From NCBI RefSeq assembly GCF_026914265.1, contig NC_069130.1:37316988-37380987 (forward strand): 64,000 nucleotides of DNA, given 5' to 3'. Positions 10,736 to 22,437 of the stretch are shown piece after piece. Numbering within the stretch: position 1 is the first letter of the stretch; the number at the start of each line of letters is the position of its first letter. A program made the translations under genes and the position numbers. The DNA is from Mya arenaria. Taxonomy: Eukaryota > Mollusca > Bivalvia > Myida > Myidae. Below the pieces are notes generated by a model. The model saw nothing but the letters and a program-made list of their open reading frames with translations. It was not told the origin of the DNA and ran no database searches.

Positions 10736-11364
10736 TCTTTCAACAATACATTGATAACATCACGTGATAATATTAATTACGCAACAATCAATCGCTAAAA
10801 TACGTAAGTCACGCTGTTTTGAAAATTGTGATCTTCAAAGATTATATTTTATGAAATATCAGCATTTGCTTAAGCTCTCCATTGTCAGTATCATAGTTTT
10901 AACACTCATTATGATTTGCCAGTTTATTTCGTAATATAAAATTGCATTTTAAAACCACGGGCGAGTCCTTTAAAGATGAAGTTGTTTTTCTCAACGTTAT
11001 TTAGAGTTAGAGAGGAAAAAGTGTATGTGGTAAAATATGTAAATTGCTTCATCCCCTTTATTCTTCATGCACAATTGCCCCACAACCGGTTTGTACATGT
11101 ACAATTCCTACTTGCTGATTTCAAGCAATGAATAAATAAAAATATATATAGTTAGTAGCAGACTTAAAAACATACAAAAAAGTATTAAAATCGATATTTG
11201 ATCAGAATCTACGTAAAAAAACTAAAGTTTAAAAAATTTCTGACAAATTTACCAAACTGCAAATTTCATTGTTATATTTTTCATTTATTTCTGCATGCAA
11301 TTTATTTCCCCAGATTTCACAACCGTAACGGTATACGTGATGCACCTATAATCCGCTACACTAG
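10736..11364. other. AT-rich 3' flank of the innexin gene
   Basis: No gene is seen. Part of this may be innexin 3' UTR, as the stop codon is at 11365-11367 on the minus strand. Confidence 0.5.
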
Positions 11365-11605
11365 TCATATATAACTAGCTTTGTTGTCCCCCTTGTTGTT
11401 ATTCTGTACATTTGGCGGACGTTGGTCAGCGAGCACTTTCTTTGAGATGGGTTTTTCCAGGAAGCGGCCCCAGAGGCCGTTGATGACGTCCGTCACGTGA
11501 AGTGGGTTAGAGTTCCGGGCGAGAAGTTGGAGAAGGAAAATTCCGTCGTCGCGTAGATAATTGCCGAATTTGGTGCACAGGCTTTTGTCAGTCGTAGTTT
11601 TTAAT
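11365..11605 (-). CDS. Innexin exon E (C-terminal tail)
   Basis: The acceptor TTTTATTAG lies just before 11605, and the split Arg codon completes the previous exon. It encodes about 79 residues including CTKFGNYLRDDGIFLLQLLA and NGLWGRFLEKP, ending at TGA 11367-11365. Confidence 0.9.
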
Positions 11606-14476
11606 CTAATAAAAGAGAAAATATATAACCGCCGTGAGGTGTATTTTAAGAGAATAAGAGTAAGAATTTGATTTGCAATTGATAATCTGCAAAAGCGGAT
11701 TTAGAAGGCTCCCCCTACCCTTAAATCGTACAATTTACTTTTTTTTATGGGAGGATTTTGTTTAATTTGCTCAAAATTAGCCATTTCCAAATACAAATTG
11801 TTAAACTTTTCTTGAGAGAGTAGCCCCAAGCACCAATACAAAGAGTTGATGTAATAAACTTTCGGTTCTGAGGGAGCGGCGCATGTCAAACTGTTGGGTC
11901 TCTAAGTTACGTCCCAATCTTATGTCAAATACTGGATCAGCCCTTGCTCTGGATAGAATACACGTACACTAAACGAAGTCAATCTTTAAATAAACTAAAG
12001 TGTGAAACTAATTTGACGCGTCCGAAAGAAGCCATTGGACGTGCATAAGAGTAATTCGAAAATGTGCATATCATACCGCCAGACAGTACTTTCCTCTACA
12101 GAAAGTTACGGAAAAACGAATGACAAAGACCTACCTGCCCTTGATTTTCAAGTACTTCTTCACGAAGGAGACCCGATTTCTGCTGACGATGAGGTGCCAG
12201 ATCCAGGACATGAGGTTTGCCCCGGTTGAAATGGCAACAAAGACGAACCAGAACCACAGAAACAGGAATATCTTCTCGTTGAATAGGTTGAGGGGTAGGA
12301 CACACTGTGAGAAATGAGGCAGTAGCAAATGTTTCGTCTACAAATATACACATATATATATTATGTTTATAGATAATCAATTAACAAGATATGTTTGTAA
12401 AACATGTATATGCTCCACTAATGGCAACCATATATTGTAAACCCTAACTAAATTTAGTTTCATCATTTTTTTCTATTTTGAGTATCAGTGGCCTTGACCT
12501 TTACTCTAGCGGAAAAAAACGCAATCCCATGAATAGTCTCAATAAACTCTTCCTTAATATAAAATATGTCAACCGTAACTAGTTATTCAGTTTCAAACGT
12601 TTTTCTATTTTTGGTAACAGTGACCTTGACCGCAAGGGCCCTATACATAACCTCAGGAAATGTCTCCGTACTCCGTTCCTAAATACATGTACCAAGTTAA
12701 GTCAACATATTTCAGCCCTAACTTTAGTTATTCTGTGTCAACTTTTTTGAATTTTCAATACCAGTGACCTCGACTCTAGATCTAGGGGTCAAAAACGCAA
12801 TCCAATGAAAGGGTTCCATAAATTCTTGAGACTTCCTATACATTAAGTTTAGTCAAAATGATATGACAATCCTTACTAAAGTAATTCAGTTTCATAGTTT
12901 GACGCCGTTTGACTATGTGAAAACCTGAGTAAAATAGCCAAATGACTGACCATTGGTTGACCCTGACCCTATAGCTACATGCAACATGCACATTAGTAGG
13001 AACTCCACCGTGTTGATGTGGACGGCTTTTATCAGTGGCGTACCTCGATCATATAGCCAACTGACTAACCTTTTGTTGTATGCCACGAACGCTGAAGCTA
13101 CAAAGCGATACCCGTGGAAACCGGCGGCTCTCCTTCAGTTGGTGCTCCACTGCTAGGGTGTGGATGGCTTCAATCCCCCAGTACCTGAAGAAACCGCCTA
13201 GGAAAGCGTCCAGTATGTAGAATTGGCAGACCACGTTGACACAAAACATCAGCTTGGATATAAGGTATAGGCCTGTCGGAAAAGAAATAAGAGATGTTCA
13301 TTTTGTGGGAGAATAAATTAAGTCACTTTGTTGAAAATAAGTGTTATATGGCATGGCATGGCAGGCAGTTGCATTTTGTTCTTTATGCTGGATTGAAAAT
13401 CAGAGTCAATACATGGCAAATAATTGCATTTTGTATTTTTAAAAAAATACCTAAGTTCCATCCCACGCGTTGAAGCTTGTGCAATACAAGCGTTATATAT
13501 ACGCGTATATATTTGTTCGTGTTAGCTGATATAGTGAAAGAAGATTGATTAGTTTAATTTTGATAAACTATTTCTTGAATGCCGTTGTCATTCCTATGTG
13601 TCGAATGGTCTAATGTTGTTATGTATATTTTAAAAGATTTCTTTCTGAAAACGCAGGGTAATAGCATAATACCGGTGAGATAAGTTCCCTCGCGGCGATT
13701 CAGACAGAAACAGAGGCGTGACAGTTTTTGACGCATGCGCACAAGACAGTTCCAGTGGTATTGTCGGTTGCCCTCGAGCCAACGGTCTATGGTGCACACA
13801 ATCTGAATTAAACAACATGTTTCAATTTCAGAGAGAAAACAGAACTAAAAGAACGGCCATTTAACAATCATTTATGCCGGCTTTTTTCTTGCTTACAATA
13901 ATTGTATTGAAGTATCCGTAAAATAGTTATGACGTCATCAATGACCATCGATAAGGAATATTACCAGGATTATGAAGTATGCTTTTGAACCACCTCAACA
14001 TACAACTTATAGTTATTTGATAATATGCTTTTCGGTTGTTAATAGAGATTTTTAGTGAATTAAGAAAATCAGTGTTTGAAACAGTGGAAAATAATTTTGA
14101 TATTTTATTATTTTGATATTTACACCCGGTCTCAAGTCCCAATAAAACCTCAGCACGTAAAATATGCAGTTCATTATGACCGCAAAATCATTATTGACAT
14201 GATCGGCGATAAAGAGTTTGCGGTCAATATGGCAGTATATTTCACAGTTAAGTAAATAATTGTATAAGATTACACTGAACAAATCATAACCTTTTATATA
14301 TACATTTATACCAGTCTAACATTTCAATAATGACTTTTGATATTTTTATTTACCTCCTCTATCTTGGCGTCCCTCTTGGCGTCATCCACGTAGTGCGCTT
14401 TAGCCGTCATCTCTACCAACTTCCGGATGTCCACACCGGAAAACCCAGAAAACGCCCTCCATACCACGCTGGGGAG
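11365..14476 (-). CDS. Innexin (gap-junction/hemichannel subunit), five exons, N-terminus missing
   Basis: Exons at 14354-14476, 13673-13802, 13070-13272, 12135-12304 (or 12337) and 11365-11605 join with consistent phases (0, 1, 0, 2) at GT-AG sites. Together they give about 290 residues. Family marks in order are LPSVVWRAFSGFSGVD at the end of TM2, RMRQKLSRLCFC and GTYLTGLYLISKLMFCVNVV (TM3), an extracellular loop with FPRVSLC, then CVLPLNLFNEKIFLFLWFWF leading into TM4, and a cytoplasmic tail with LRDDGIFLLQLLARN. Innexins form intercellular channels and hemichannels in the plasma membrane of invertebrates. About 100 N-terminal residues (TM1 and the first extracellular loop) are not found and should lie upstream, past 14.5 kb, in an intron filled with repeats or beyond. 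The tail ends in an Asn-rich, poorly conserved stretch. The coding frame shows no breaks, so the gene is probably active. Confidence 0.92.
12135..12304 (-). CDS. Innexin exon D (second loop end and TM4)
   Basis: It encodes CVLPLNLFNEKIFLFLWFWF and continues to KKYLKIKG, with donor CAG/GTAGGT. The acceptor is uncertain: TTTCTCACAG gives a start at CVLP, and TTTGTAG at 12338-12340 would add 11 residues ending HFSQ. Both keep the frame. The short form is about six residues shorter than usual before CVLP and the long form about five longer. Confidence 0.88.
12480..12900. repeat. Diverged ~130-bp repeats in an innexin intron
   Basis: Three diverged units share GTGACCTTGACC-like and AAAAACGCAATCC motifs and a trailing AGTTATTCAGTTTCA. 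They resemble the AGGTCA-rich repeat cores elsewhere in the window. Confidence 0.5.
13070..13272 (-). CDS. Innexin exon C (TM3 and second extracellular loop)
   Basis: The acceptor CTTTTCCGACAG precedes 13272. The exon encodes LYLISKLMFCVNVVCQFYIL, DAFLGGFFRYWG and RRFPRVSLCSFSVRG, and ends at AAAAG/GTTAGT. Confidence 0.92.
13673..13802 (-). CDS. Innexin exon B (cytoplasmic loop)
   Basis: The acceptor TTAATTCAG precedes 13802 and the donor is ACCG/GTATTA. It encodes IDRWLEGNRQYHWN and MRQKLSRLCFCLNRREGTYL, typical of the innexin intracellular loop leading to TM3. Confidence 0.92.
14354..14476 (-). CDS. Innexin exon A (end of TM2)
   Basis: The acceptor TTTTACGCAG precedes 14476 and the donor is GAG/GTAAAT. 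Its 41 whole codons encode LPSVVWRAFSGFSGVDIRKL and the start of the cytoplasmic loop. Confidence 0.9.
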
Positions 14477-14925
14477 CTGCGTAAAATAAAGATTTTTTTA
14501 TTTGGTTACCATGATTTTTTTATTCGGAAGACAAGCATGCGTATTATTTTAAATGTACCGGAACGGCGTTCATTGACACTTTTGGTTATTCGACCCACGA
14601 AAAAGCTTTTATCATGTATATGTTGAAACTCTTTCATATGGGCAAGAAAGCGCTCCTATAATGTCTAAAATGGTTTCCTAAATTATGACCCATATACATG
14701 TATTGGTATACACTTGTTTCATTTAAAAGGTATGTTTGCATACAATGTTTTTCTTATAAAACCAAAGATACATTGCAAAATACCTTTGTTATATACCACG
14801 TGATAAATTACGTCATAAATGCTACGTCGGAAGGCATCATTTGCTTCGAATGAAACACTTTAAACAAAGGTAACGTTTCCTTCACCATTTTAAATGAAAC
14901 GAATGGCAGTCTATTCTGCTTTTTT

Positions 14926-15348
14926 TAAAGCTGCACTCCGACAGATATACCATTTTTACATTTTTTTTTATTTTTTGTCTCGGAAAGAGCCAATTTTTGC
15001 GTAAATATCCGCAATCCAATGATTGAACTTTTTGACAACTTTTTTACTGTTTGTCTTGGAACGAGCCAATTTTTGCGACAATCCATGGAAACCAGTTATA
15101 TAAGACTGCTGACAAAAAATTAGATCTCAGATTTTCATATTTAAGTTCAAAAATTGATGTTTTATACATTTTTCTTAAACCGTTAGTAACCATAAAACAT
15201 TAGTTTTCGAACGGAAATATGAAAATCTACGATCTGATTTTTTGTCAGCAATCTTACATCATCGGGTTGCAGATATTTACACAAAACTTTGCTCTTTCAA
15301 AGACAAAATTAAAAAAAGTTGTAAAAATGGTAAATCTGTGCAGCTTTG
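14926..15348. mobile_element. Foldback MITE family A, full copy
   Basis: It begins TTTAAAGCTGCACTC and ends GTGCAGCTTTGA. The two halves are long inverted repeats sharing GAGCCAATTTTTGC and AGACTGCTGACAAAAAAT. Other copies are at 24015-24318, 25632-25922, 34687-34918, 55241-56793 and 57176-57502. Confidence 0.85.
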
Positions 15349-15380
15349 ACATTAATATTAAACTATTATGGGTTATATAC

Positions 15381-15960
15381 CTTAATGCATGAAATTTGAT
15401 TCTGTACATCTTGCTTGGTTCAAGTCTATAAATACTAGTAAACTATCAACACATAAATGTATGCAAATATTGAAATTTGACTTTGTACCAAACGCCTTGC
15501 TTAGTTCAAGTCTATATATAGTAACATAGATCACCACCTGAAAATCAGGCGCGTAGCTGCACATACGTGAGTACGCGGCTCAATCCACATGGTTCTGACG
15601 AAAAAAATACAAACAAAATCATCCATAGTTGCAGTATGCGTACTTGTATTCATGATCGTAAAACGGTTAATTTTTAAGTGCTACTAAATGCACAAGATTG
15701 CACCATGGTTTTAAAAAATTGTCGAGGTAGCATCTGCATGCCCCCGAACCCCAATAGCACACCTATGAATCCACATGAATAGAGGGCTAGCTACGCTCCT
15801 GTGAATGCATGTATGGAAATTGACTTTGTACCCAACGCCTTGCTTAGTTCAAGTCTATATATAGATGACGATAAAATATGTCACCACATGATTGCATTTT
15901 TTGAAATTTGACTCTGTACCAAACATCTTGATTAGTTCATGTCTATTTATAGCTAGTTAA
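15381..15960 (+). repeat. Four to five diverged short repeats
   Basis: GAAATTTGACTTTGTACCAA followed by CTTGCTTAGTTCAAGTCTAT recurs near 15396, 15471, 15816 and 15902, with a further remnant at 20229. The spacing is irregular. Confidence 0.6.
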
Positions 15961-16159
15961 CTTTACTCAAATATGCATCACAGTGACCTGAATTTCTCAC
16001 CTGATACACTTTGATTAGATACAATTGTATCATTATTTTGTAAATAAAGATAAATAAGCTGAATGATTAAATACTGTCATTGTAAATTAAACCTTTCATG
16101 GATTAGAAACATTTAGAATATTACAAAAGGTCCCCTGAAACCGTTGGATGAGTCACCCG

Positions 16160-17925
16160 TCGGGAGCGTACATCAATGTATAACCAAATTTAATCCCATC
16201 AATGTCAAACAAAATATAATACCATCAATGTTTAACCAAATATAATGCCATCAATGTCTAACCTAATATAATACCATCAATGTCTAACCAAATATAATGT
16301 CATCAATGTCAAACTAAATATAATAACATCAATGTCAAACTAAATATAATTACATCAATGTCAAACCAAATATAATAACATCAATGTCAAACCAAATATA
16401 ATGTCGTCAATGTTAAACTAAATATAATAACATCAATCTCAAACTAAATATAATTACATCAATGTCAAACCAAATATAATACCATCAATGTCAAACCAAA
16501 TCTAATAGCATCCATGTCAAACCAAATATAATACCATCAATGTCAAACTAAATATAATAGCATCCATGTCAAACCAAATATAATAGCATCAATGTCAAAC
16601 CAAATATAATAGCATCCATGTCAAACCAAATATAATACCATCAATGTCAAACCAAATATAATAGCATCCATGTCAAACCAAATATAATACCATCAATGTC
16701 AAACCAAATATAATAGCATCCATGTCAAACCAAATATAATACCATCAATGTCAAACCAAATATAAAACCATCAATGTCAAACAAAATATAATATCATCAA
16801 TGTCAAACAAAATATAATACCATCAATGTCTAACCAAATAAAATACCATCAATGTCTAACCAAATATAATACCATCAATGTCAAACCAAATATAATACCA
16901 TCAATGTCAAACAAAATATAAAACCATCAATGTCAAACAAAATATAAAACCATCAATGTCAAACAAAATATAATACCATCAATGTCAAACCAAATATAAT
17001 ACCATCAATGTCAAACCAAATATTATACCATCAATGTCAAACCGAATATAATACCATCAATGTCAAACAAAATATAAAACCATCAATGTCAAACCAAATA
17101 TAAAACCATCAATGTCAAACAAGATATAACACCATCAATGTCAAACAAAATATAAAACCATCAATGTCAAACCAAACATAATAGCATCCATGTCAAACCA
17201 AATATAATAGCATCGATGTCAATCAAAACATAATAGCATCAATGTCAAACCAAACATAATACCATCAATGTCAAACCAAACATAATAGCATCAATGTTAA
17301 ACCATATATTATAGCATCAATGCCAAGCCATATATAATAACATCAATGTCAAAAAAATATTATAGCATCAGTGTCAAACCAAACATAATAACATCAATGT
17401 CAAACCAAACATAACAACATCTATGTCAAACCAAACATGATAACACCAGTGTCAAACCAAATATTAAAGCATCAATGCCATGCCATATAAAATAACAGCA
17501 TTGTATATATAATAGCATCAGTGTCAAACCAAACATAATGGCATCAATGTCAAATCAAATATAATACCGTCAATGTCAAACAAACATAATACCATCAATG
17601 TCAACCCAAACATAATAGCACCAATGTCAAACCAAATATTATAGCATCAATGCCAAGCCATATAAAATAACATCAATGTCAAACCAAAAATGATAGCATC
17701 AGTGTCAAACCAAACATAATAGCATCAATGTCAATCCAAATATAATACCGTCAGTGTAAAACCCAACATGATAGCATCAATGTCAAACCAACCATAATAG
17801 CATCAATGTCAAACCATATATAATACCATCAATGTCAAACCATAAATAATATCATCAATGTCAAACCATATATAATACCATCGATGTCAAACCATATTAA
17901 ATACCATCAATGTCAAGCCGTTTGT
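16160..17925 (+). repeat. 26-bp minisatellite, about 67 copies
   Basis: The unit contains CATCAATGTCAAACCAAATA and TAATAC. The centre is most regular and both ends diverge (ATAGCATC variants to the right). There is no spacer structure, so it is not a CRISPR. Confidence 0.95.
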
Positions 17926-18205
17926 ACATTTAGAGTTAAAATGTTTCATAGAGTCTGCACGTGTCGTCAAAAGGCTGACGGGTATATGTGATGAAACCTA
18001 TCGCTGCTGAAGCACACCGGAAGTGTAGAGCATGGCGATATATGCCAGCGAGCCATGCTCAATGCTGGTGGCTATATAATACTGTCTGGTTGAAATGCTT
18101 ATTGGACATTGGAAAGCATTCATGTGAGCAGCTGATCATAAGTCAAATAAAGAACATCATGAACATATTCTGGGGGTACTGCGGGCAATATAGGCGCTAC
18201 TACAG
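17926..18205. other. Unassigned sequence with a chance-like ORF
   Basis: A 98-codon plus-strand frame (17988-18284) overlaps the ART-like pseudogene on the other strand. It matches no family I recognise. Confidence 0.4.
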
Positions 18206-18700
18206 TTACCCTTTGTGTGGCCAGTGTGTTCGCGTAGGTCGTTGGTTGCATAATGGCCACTTGGGAGAGCACTGTGTGCAGTGAAATAAGGTCTTCCCCA
18301 CTTCAGGCCCTATCGCGGGAATCACTGATGACATCTTCTCTACCGGCTTCAGGACAGCTTCTTGGACAAATTTGGAGAAATTTGTCCATTTGGGTTTGAG
18401 AAACAACCATCATCTGAGATATCAAAAACTTCTATGGATGCATCATTTTTAATTTTATCCAGATCAAGAACAGCGACGCGGAAACGAGAACACTTTGTAT
18501 TGTGAGATGCCAAAAGTTCTGCCTTCTCCTGGAAATAAACTGAGATTTCCAGTTTTTAGAACTTTCAACTGCCACATGATGCTCCAACGACGTGTAAGCG
18601 TAGGGATCATTGGCTATAATACCACACCCAAAAGGGTCTTCATTGTCCCTAAGCACGTGGAATAAGAAGTTTCGACTAATCTTTTTGTGTTTGGTAACTG
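18206..18700 (-). pseudogene. ART-like gene, decayed copy 2
   Basis: Homologous along its length to the intact gene at 21385-21945. The start codon position reads ATT instead of ATG. The candidate NAD-binding Arg is replaced by His (LFHVLRDNEDP). The frame shifts after the SQFIS segment, resumes as FRVAVLDLDKIKNDASI-like sequence, and shifts again before VQEAVL. The order of blocks still matches the family. With a lost start, lost Arg and at least two frameshifts it should not make an active enzyme. Confidence 0.75.
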
Positions 18701-19110
18701 TCAACGTTGTGGCAAAAACCTTTTTCACACTGGGACCTGTGTTGTTGTTTTAATTTTGAGTTCCTTAATTTTATTATTTACTTAAATTCTAACTGAAACA
18801 ATGTTATCAACAATAATAGCATTTGTTGATTTTATTTTGCACAGTGTTTCTTTCAAGAAATATTCAAATTTAAACAGATAATAAAATCCATGTGCTAAGT
18901 TAGTCAATTTCGCAAGATAAACTCAAAAATGCCCTATAGTGCTCTGTGTCGCGTGTACAACAACTGGTTTTCAAAGTAATATTCCACATGACGCAAGGTT
19001 GGGTGAAATTTCACAAGGCGCATTAATGTTTGGTAAATTTCCACTTGGCGCAAAATGTTTTCAACAAAAAATGATGACTTGCACCACAGGCGCACAAAAT
19101 CAAAAAACAA
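18280..19110 (-). repeat. Segmental duplication, partner of 21600-22410
   Basis: Similarity covers the ART-like gene and about 400 bp of its upstream flank: TAACTGAAACAATGTTAT at about 18790 and 22063, and ACATGACGCAA plus CAAGGCGCATTAAT at about 18986 and 22288. The order is the same in both, so the gene was copied together with its promoter region. Confidence 0.8.
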
Positions 19111-19149
19111 CGCCATTAAATAGTTGGTTTAAACAGTATTTATTTTTAT

Positions 19150-19904
19150 AACAAATAAGCATTTACAACATACACATATGATGTATAGAATTGAGGAGAA
19201 AGCCATTGGCTTGTATGAAATCTCTTTAATCTTCTGTAAACAATACTATAAATAAATTAATTAATTCCAGCAAAACACGTATATACTGTGTAAATGGGTA
19301 TATAGGTAGTTAGAGAAAATGAAATAATGAATTATTGACTATGTTTAACATATGAGAAACTATACATATGTCAGTATAAATCTGGTTGGAGAGATAATAA
19401 GTAAAATTTAAGAAGCTAATCCATATGACAAAGATAGTTGAGGATACAGAAGTATACAAGTGCAATTGAAGTCCGATAATCATGTTACTAAATTACATAT
19501 TTATTATACAAAATGTATGTAATTGCGTTGAAAATGAACTGTAGTAAGCTTTTGAAGTATTTCGAGTTGAAGTAACATATTACATAATTAATTCACAGTA
19601 TGCCGAAAAATCAATTAATTCGCTTGTTTCCGCGATAAACGTATTTTATATGAGTTTGGAGTTTATTTCAGATTACAATAGGCAATGCGCCCATGCGTAC
19701 ACAATCATGTTTATGTATATAACATAGTCAATGGTCATTCAATCTTTAAATCACACAATTACAAATTGATTTAACAATCATAGTCCTATATGCATATATC
19801 ACATCGCATCAGTATGTTTGTGGACCAGTCGCTAGATCGTACGATTGGAATTCACCAATAATTACCTGTGTTGTAAATATAGTCTAGACTAGTGTTTGTT
19901 CGTT
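19150..19904. other. AT-rich DNA, nothing recognised
   Basis: No long frame or repeat structure was identified. Confidence 0.6.
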
Positions 19905-20140
19905 TAAAGGTACTCGCTCATGTTTTTGGACCAAAACTCGATGTTTCTGGTTATGCACCTGATTATACTTATAAATATTCTATGATTAGTTTACTCTATG
20001 ATATCGAAATTGCAGAAAAATACAGTTATTGTATAAACATATTGTATACTGTATTTTGGTTTTAGTTGAGAGCGAACCCACGCCGGTGCAACACATGCCG
20101 GATTCCACTCTTAAAATGGTTACTGAATACGGCCCACGGG
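19905..20140 (-). mobile_element. tRNA-derived SINE, copy 2
   Basis: It shares TTTACTCTATGAT, GCAGAAAAATACAG and GCGAACCCACGCCGGT-like blocks with 10515-10735 in the same orientation. The A-box end is more degraded here. Confidence 0.55.
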
Positions 20141-21384
20141 AATAAAGTACGTATTCTGGACCCAGCAGCAGTTCGCTATGTACTTTTTAACACGATTTAA
20201 GGTAATTTACCTTAATGCGTATACATGTATTGAAATTTGACTCTTTACCTTACGTCTTACCTAAGGTGAAACACTGATGAAATATCAATTTTATTTCTGA
20301 CTCGGATAAATCTCTATAAACCACCGGAAAGTATATAATAAATGTAATAACTTTTCAAAAACACATTTTTAAATTATAAATAAATAACACATAATGAAAT
20401 ATTTATAACAAATGACTGAAATAGAATCAAAACTTATATTAAGTCACAATACAGCTCTTTATTGTTATCCATTCATAGTTTCATACACATTCACATTAAT
20501 TTTAGCTTGGAGTTGGATTATTTGTCATTGGTTCCAGTATTAATAAATGGAAAGAAGCATCAACATTATGCCATTGTGTCTATTTCGCCAGTATGCAGCT
20601 GATGAGCCTTTGCTCAAGCTCACCGTAGACCCGCTTCCTTTGTCGCTGCTTTCCACCATTGGCGTGCTACGGTGCTAGTGTTGATTTTAGCGCGGCATCG
20701 CAGATTTTGCTTACACAGTTCTAGTAGCGACTCTCCGGTTTTCTGGATTTCAGGCTGTACATGTAGCCTTTTAGTACTAGAGTCCGACCTGATGGGGAAA
20801 GGGTATTTAGAAAAGAATCTTCAAGTGTTGGCGAAATCCTATCCCGGCAGCTGGGCAATTTGAGTCGGGGGTTGTTCCGGGCGTTAAACATCCTTTGGAA
20901 CAAATCCGTTCAAGTAAACCATTTTAAATATTGTTCTTATTAATATATGAGCAGTATTAAATGTAACACCACACAGTCACTGTCACATTTCCATATAGAA
21001 TATCAAAACAACGTGTACATAACAGTCCATCAAGCTGTGCTCGTATATTGGTAATTGTTTAAACAATATTTTTTGTAGTATTTTAAACTATTACTTGAAA
21101 TAAGTGAACACTATGTCCCTTTTTAAGGATTATTTCATTACATAAATGCCTTTCTCTCGAACTTTGAAGTCCACTTTGATATTGTAATTTTATAGCGTTG
21201 GAAGTGGGGCCAAATATCGGCCCCAAACTGACCTTCTATTCAGTGACAACGTTTCACATCCAAAGAAGACACTCTTTCAAGTTCTGCAATATTAAAGTCG
21301 TGTATGTAGTGTATTATTTACCAAATGTCCACTCATCATCGTTTTGTCGAATACATCGATCCAACTATTTAATACCTTTAAGCT
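20141..21384. other. Intergenic sequence with a GC-richer block
   Basis: 20640-20900 is richer in GC and opens a 60-codon minus-strand frame (20721-20903). It may be an exon or gene relic, but I recognise no family. The rest is AT-rich. Confidence 0.4.
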
Positions 21385-21945
21385 TTATATACTAGGTGTA
21401 TAGTTAGGATTTGGAGATGTGTTTTGCAGGATAAATATTCCATTTATCATTTCGTATTGTTGAACACACACAACGTATTCTACGGGCACTGAGGGCACGT
21501 TTACGTTGTTCCCGGGCAGGGCCATTGCGGACACGTTTACGTTGTTCCCGGGCACGGCCATTGCGGGCACGTTTACGGTGTTCCCGGGTACGGCCATTGC
21601 GAACGGCATAAGGACAACTTCTTGGAAACATTTGGAGAAATTTGTCGCCATTTGGTTCAAGAAAACACCACCATTAGATATATCGAAAACTTTTATGGAT
21701 GCATCATTATTAATTTTATCCAGATCAAGAACAGCGACGCGGAAACACATTTTATTGCGAGATGCAAACAGTATTGCCTTCTCCAAACTATTAGTGCAGG
21801 ATATAAACTGCGAATCGCGATGGGTACTCCCAAATGCCACATGATGCTCCAAGAACTTGTTAGCGTAGGGATTAGCGGCTATAATACCACACCCTAAAGG
21901 GTCTTCGTCGTCCCTAAGCACGCGGTATAAGTAATTTCCACTCAT
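21385..21945 (-). CDS. Predicted ADP-ribosyltransferase-fold protein with inserted 12-residue repeats (copy 3)
   Basis: An intact 186-residue ORF. Residues 1-115 parallel copy 1: LYRVLRDDEDP (candidate NAD-binding Arg), SQFISCTNSLEKA (Ser strand), FRVAVLDLDKI and KVFDISNG. Then comes CFQEVVL with the candidate catalytic Glu. Copy 1 goes straight to its Ile-Pro-containing strand, but here about three tandem 12-residue units (AMAVPGNTVNVP and variants) intervene before VPVEYVVCV. A C-terminal extension of about 25 residues follows. The repeat is visible in the DNA as 36-bp units at about 21500-21606. No signal peptide is seen. The gene stands in a duplicated block, and its flank lacks the TATA motif noted for copy 1. 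The role is unknown; mono-ADP-ribosylation in defence or signalling is an inference from the fold only. Confidence 0.6.
   Translation of the reverse strand: MSGNYLYRVLRDDEDPLGCGIIAANPYANKFLEHHVAFGSTHRDSQFISCTNSLEKAILFASRNKMCFRVAVLDLDKINNDASIKVFDISNGGVFLNQMATNFSKCFQEVVLMPFAMAVPGNTVNVPAMAVPGNNVNVSAMALPGNNVNVPSVPVEYVVCVQQYEMINGIFILQNTSPNPNYTPSI
21500..21606 (-). repeat. In-frame 36-bp repeat within ART-like copy 3
   Basis: GTTCCCGGGCACGGCCATTG-type units recur three times with a 36-bp period, keeping the coding frame. They are GC-rich compared with their surroundings. Confidence 0.9.
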
Positions 21946-22437
21946 CTTTTAGAGTATTTGATAAATGTGTCAACGATGTGACAAACAACTTTAAATTCCA
22001 CACTGAAACTTGTTTTCTAGTTTTAATTTTGAGTTACTTAATCTTATTATTTTCTTATATTCTAACTGAAACAATGTTATTAACAATAATAACATATATA
22101 GATGTTATTTTGCACAATGTTTCTTTCAGTTTAAATTTAATTTAAACAAATAATATAAAACTCTATTTTTTAAGTCCATGTGTTTAGTTAATCAATTTTG
22201 CTCAAGTACTCAAAATTGTCCTGTGAATCGTTTATATAGAGCCTCTGCGCCACCTGAACAAAAACTGTTTTACAAAGTAATTTTTCACATGACGCAATGT
22301 TAGGTAAAATTTTACAAGGCGCATTAATATTTGGTAATTTTCCGCTTGACAAAAAATGTTTTTAACAAAAACTGATAACTTACACCACTGGTGCACAAAA
22401 TTATACACACAAATACATAATTAAACAGTACTATAAA

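Noticed and set aside
16160..17925. Regular array that might look like a CRISPR
   Set aside because: Units follow each other with no unique spacers, no cas-like genes are nearby, and the genome is eukaryotic. It is a 26-bp minisatellite.
20640..20903. Possible exon in a GC-richer block
   Set aside because: No recognised family, no convincing splice pair and no matching neighbour exon. Kept only as an unassigned note.
21506..21897. Plus-strand frames of 91-112 codons
   Set aside because: Shadows of the minus-strand ART-like gene, caused by its repetitive GC-richer coding sequence.
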